Assembly (NCBI GenBank): GCA_027488055.1
Contig: JAIYCK010000069.1
Span: 1-7,652 of the forward strand
DNA: 7,652 nt
Source: Flavobacteriales bacterium
Lineage (GTDB): Bacteria > Bacteroidota > Bacteroidia > Flavobacteriales_D > Sanyastnellaceae
Direction of reading: 5' to 3'
A program made the position numbers and the translations under genes. The notes below the pieces were generated by a model. It had not been told where the DNA came from. It worked only from the letters and a program-made list of their open reading frames with translations, and did not search any database. This document shows, in pieces, positions 5,485-7,652 of the stretch. Within the stretch, counting starts at the first letter, position 1. The number at the start of each line of letters is the position of its first letter.

Positions 5485-7611
5485 ATGAAACATATTTTCA
5501 CGATTGTTGTAGCGCTTTCCGCACTCTATTCTAGTGGCCAAATCATTGTAGCCGACTCCGTAAGCACTACACAACAATTCTGTAACCAAGTTGGGGTGTT
5601 CAAGCTCCCTGAAAACGCCGATTTATCGAATCCCAATGTGTTTGGACCATTCGAATATTTTCCTGTTCAAGCGCATAATCTAGGGCTATCCAATGATACT
5701 TATTTATTGCAGTTGGTGCTCACCAGCCAAGGGCAAAGGGAACAGGACTATGTACTTGAATTGCTTCAGCCTGGAATGGATCACATCGTCTTTTTGCAGA
5801 AAAAAGAAGGCACTTGGATGAAGACGCAGATCAATGACAATACCAAAATCGTGGATCGACTCATCAAAAGTCAGAATCCCTCGATAGAGCTTTCACTGCA
5901 GAACAACAGAATAGACACTGTTTACATGGCGGTTGCTAGTGGAGAACAAATCCTGACGCCTTTTCGCATTGGACCAAAACACAGCATTGAAGAAATCACG
6001 CATACGAAGGACACCATCTACGGTGTTTTTTGCGGAATCATGCTGGCGTTGATTCTCTATAATTTCTTCATTTTCGTTCGAACTAAAGATGCTATTTACG
6101 GGCTGTACATCCTTTATCTAAGTATCATATTCCTCGCCCAATCCAATATTCAAGGTTATACGATCTGCTACTTCAACGGTTTATTTGCACCAATTGAGCG
6201 CTATCTCTTGCATATACTCATGGCATTCAGCGGCATCACTGGAATCGTTTTTATTGGACGTTACTTGGAGGTAAAACGATACGCTCCAAAATCGAAAATT
6301 TTGCTCAATACGACCATCGTGCTGTATGTCCTGTCCATACCATTGACTTTAACTCAGCACTTCAATCTTTCGCATCAACTCTTGCTCGTGATAGGCTCCC
6401 TCATTGGACCCAGTATTTTGTACCTCAGCTACTACTGTTACAAAAGAGGAAACAATGGAGCACTCAGCCTACTCATTGCATGGTCTGTGTTCTTTATTGG
6501 CGTGATGATTTTTGCCTTCAAAGACTTTGGAGTCCTTCCATACAATGACTGGACACACAATACAATGACCATCGGTTCGGCAATTGAAGGGATTCTGCTT
6601 TCCTTTGGTTTGGCGGATAAGATCAATATCCTGAAAAAAGAAAAAGAAGAAGCGCAGGTCCGGGAGTTGGAAGCCTTAAAGTTGAGCGAGACGAAACTCG
6701 AAGAACAAGTGCGCGAGCGCACACACCAATTGCAAGAAGCCAAAGAGCAAATCGAGGTGCAATACCACGATCTACAAAAATCACAGCGACAGCTGATTGA
6801 GTCAGAAAAAATGGCTGGCCTCGGTCAAATGACCGCTGGCATTGCCCATGAGCTCAACAACCCTATCAACTTTGTTTCATCCAATGTAGAGCCACTGGCC
6901 AAGGATATCGAGGAAATACTCGACGTACTCAACGACTTCAAAGGATTGCCCGAAGCACCTTCACAGTCGGATCTTGAAGCCATTCGTCAAAAATTCAAGG
7001 ATTACGATGTGCCCCTGCTCGAAACGGAAATCAAATCACTCCTCGATGGTATCAAGGAAGGCAGCACCCGAGCCAGTGACATCGTGAGCGGCTTGCGCAT
7101 CTTTGCCCGCACAGACCAAGAAATATTTGTAAATGCGAATGTGAATGAATGCGTAAATGCTACCTTGGTGTTGATCAAAAGCACATGGAAAAACGAAGTG
7201 GCCTTATCCAGACAACTTGACGAGCACTTGCCCAACATCGATTGCTTGCCGGGCAAACTCAATCAGGTCATCGTGAATTTGATCACCAATGCTGTGCAGG
7301 CATCTATTGAACACCACAGTGAGCGACACAAACGAGTGATCAACGTGACTACCTCGCATGATCCGCATTTCATTTATCTCAAAGTCACCGACAATGGCCC
7401 TGGCATTCCAGACGCCATACAAGACAAAATTTTCGAGCCCTTCTTCACCACCAAAAAAGTGGGACAAGGCACTGGATTAGGACTTTCGATTTCGAAATCC
7501 ATCATTGAAGACCATCAAGGTGAGCTTCATATCAAATCCATTTTGGGCGAAGGAACCGAATTCCTTGTTAGATTACCACGCAAAAAGGACCTAATAGCAC
7601 AAGCAGCATGA
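5485..7611 (+). CDS. 7TMR-DISM sensor histidine kinase
   Basis: A 708-residue inner-membrane sensor kinase. Residues 1-18 form a signal peptide. About 25-170 is a beta-rich periplasmic domain of the 7TMR-DISMED2 type, seen in receptors thought to bind carbohydrates or other small ligands. Seven hydrophobic helices follow, at about 178-198, 203-225, 240-262, 272-291, 298-318, 326-346 and 363-380. A charged coiled coil (383-443) leads to HisKA with GIAHELNNPINFV (phospho-acceptor H455). The ATPase domain has the N box around NQVIVNLITNA (593-603), G1 DNGPG (636-640), F box FEPFFTTK (650-657) and G2 GQGTGLGL (660-667). All catalytic motifs are intact. There is no receiver domain, so a separate response regulator is needed; none is in the window, though one could follow. 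It starts 21 bases after the acyltransferase stop, with no Shine-Dalgarno and no clear promoter, so it is probably co-transcribed. It may sense a product of the two upstream enzymes, but that is inference. Confidence 0.92.
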   Translation: MKHIFTIVVALSALYSSGQIIVADSVSTTQQFCNQVGVFKLPENADLSNPNVFGPFEYFPVQAHNLGLSNDTYLLQLVLTSQGQREQDYVLELLQPGMDHIVFLQKKEGTWMKTQINDNTKIVDRLIKSQNPSIELSLQNNRIDTVYMAVASGEQILTPFRIGPKHSIEEITHTKDTIYGVFCGIMLALILYNFFIFVRTKDAIYGLYILYLSIIFLAQSNIQGYTICYFNGLFAPIERYLLHILMAFSGITGIVFIGRYLEVKRYAPKSKILLNTTIVLYVLSIPLTLTQHFNLSHQLLLVIGSLIGPSILYLSYYCYKRGNNGALSLLIAWSVFFIGVMIFAFKDFGVLPYNDWTHNTMTIGSAIEGILLSFGLADKINILKKEKEEAQVRELEALKLSETKLEEQVRERTHQLQEAKEQIEVQYHDLQKSQRQLIESEKMAGLGQMTAGIAHELNNPINFVSSNVEPLAKDIEEILDVLNDFKGLPEAPSQSDLEAIRQKFKDYDVPLLETEIKSLLDGIKEGSTRASDIVSGLRIFARTDQEIFVNANVNECVNATLVLIKSTWKNEVALSRQLDEHLPNIDCLPGKLNQVIVNLITNAVQASIEHHSERHKRVINVTTSHDPHFIYLKVTDNGPGIPDAIQDKIFEPFFTTKKVGQGTGLGLSISKSIIEDHQGELHIKSILGEGTEFLVRLPRKKDLIAQAA

Positions 7612-7617
7612 TGTAAG

Positions 7618-7648
7618 TTTCGTTTTTTTCGAAAAATAGTGTACTTTG
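7618..7648 (+). promoter_or_regulatory. Possible promoter of a downstream gene, with a weak hairpin
   Basis: TACTTTG (7642-7648) resembles the Bacteroidota -7 element but is one base shorter than TAnnTTTG. TTTCG/CGAAA (7618-7622/7630-7634) around seven T is a weak hairpin without a following T-run, so it is not a convincing terminator for the kinase gene. Confidence 0.25.
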
Positions 7649-7652
7649 CACC

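Overview
The window looks like chromosomal DNA of a member of the Bacteroidota. The evidence is indirect but consistent: TAnnTTTG-type promoter elements, genes without clear Shine-Dalgarno sequences, a lysine-forming saccharopine dehydrogenase-type enzyme and a TonB-like C-terminus of the kind common in this phylum, a 7TMR-DISM histidine kinase, and short GCCCC-AGC-GGGGC hairpin repeats. I cannot name a genus.

Left part (1-1401): the last 31 codons of a plus-strand gene, probably a TonB-like energy transducer, run tail to tail into a complete minus-strand saccharopine/alanine dehydrogenase-family gene. The two stop codons lie within 7 shared bases. The dehydrogenase promoter and the promoter of the next RNA gene lie back to back around 1343-1391.

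Middle part (1402-2501), no protein genes: a complete one-piece tmRNA gene (ssrA, 1402-1797) with its terminator, three exact-period 65-bp tandem units each holding a long inverted repeat, three short GC-rich hairpin repeats, and a second copy of the ssrA 3' end plus terminator at about 2263-2355. The ssrA 3' end is a classic integration site for tyrosine-recombinase islands. The duplicated end, about 493 bp away, therefore looks like an attachment-site scar or a collapsed element. The tmRNA reading frame ends in YALAA, but the resume codon appears to be AGA, which is unusual.

Right part (2502-7611): three plus-strand genes that overlap or are separated by 21 bases and so probably form one operon. 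They encode a two-domain E1/ThiF-like adenylating enzyme fused to an Acg-type nitroreductase-like domain (Rv1355c/MoeY family), a GNAT-fold acyltransferase with features reminiscent of LuxI/FeeM-type synthases, and a membrane sensor histidine kinase (signal peptide, periplasmic 7TMR-DISM-type domain, seven helices, coiled coil, HisKA and HATPase_c). Two possible small-molecule-modifying enzymes coupled to a seven-helix sensor suggest a make-and-sense signalling or modification cassette. That function is inference. The second ssrA-type terminator lies just upstream and would insulate the operon from ssrA transcription.
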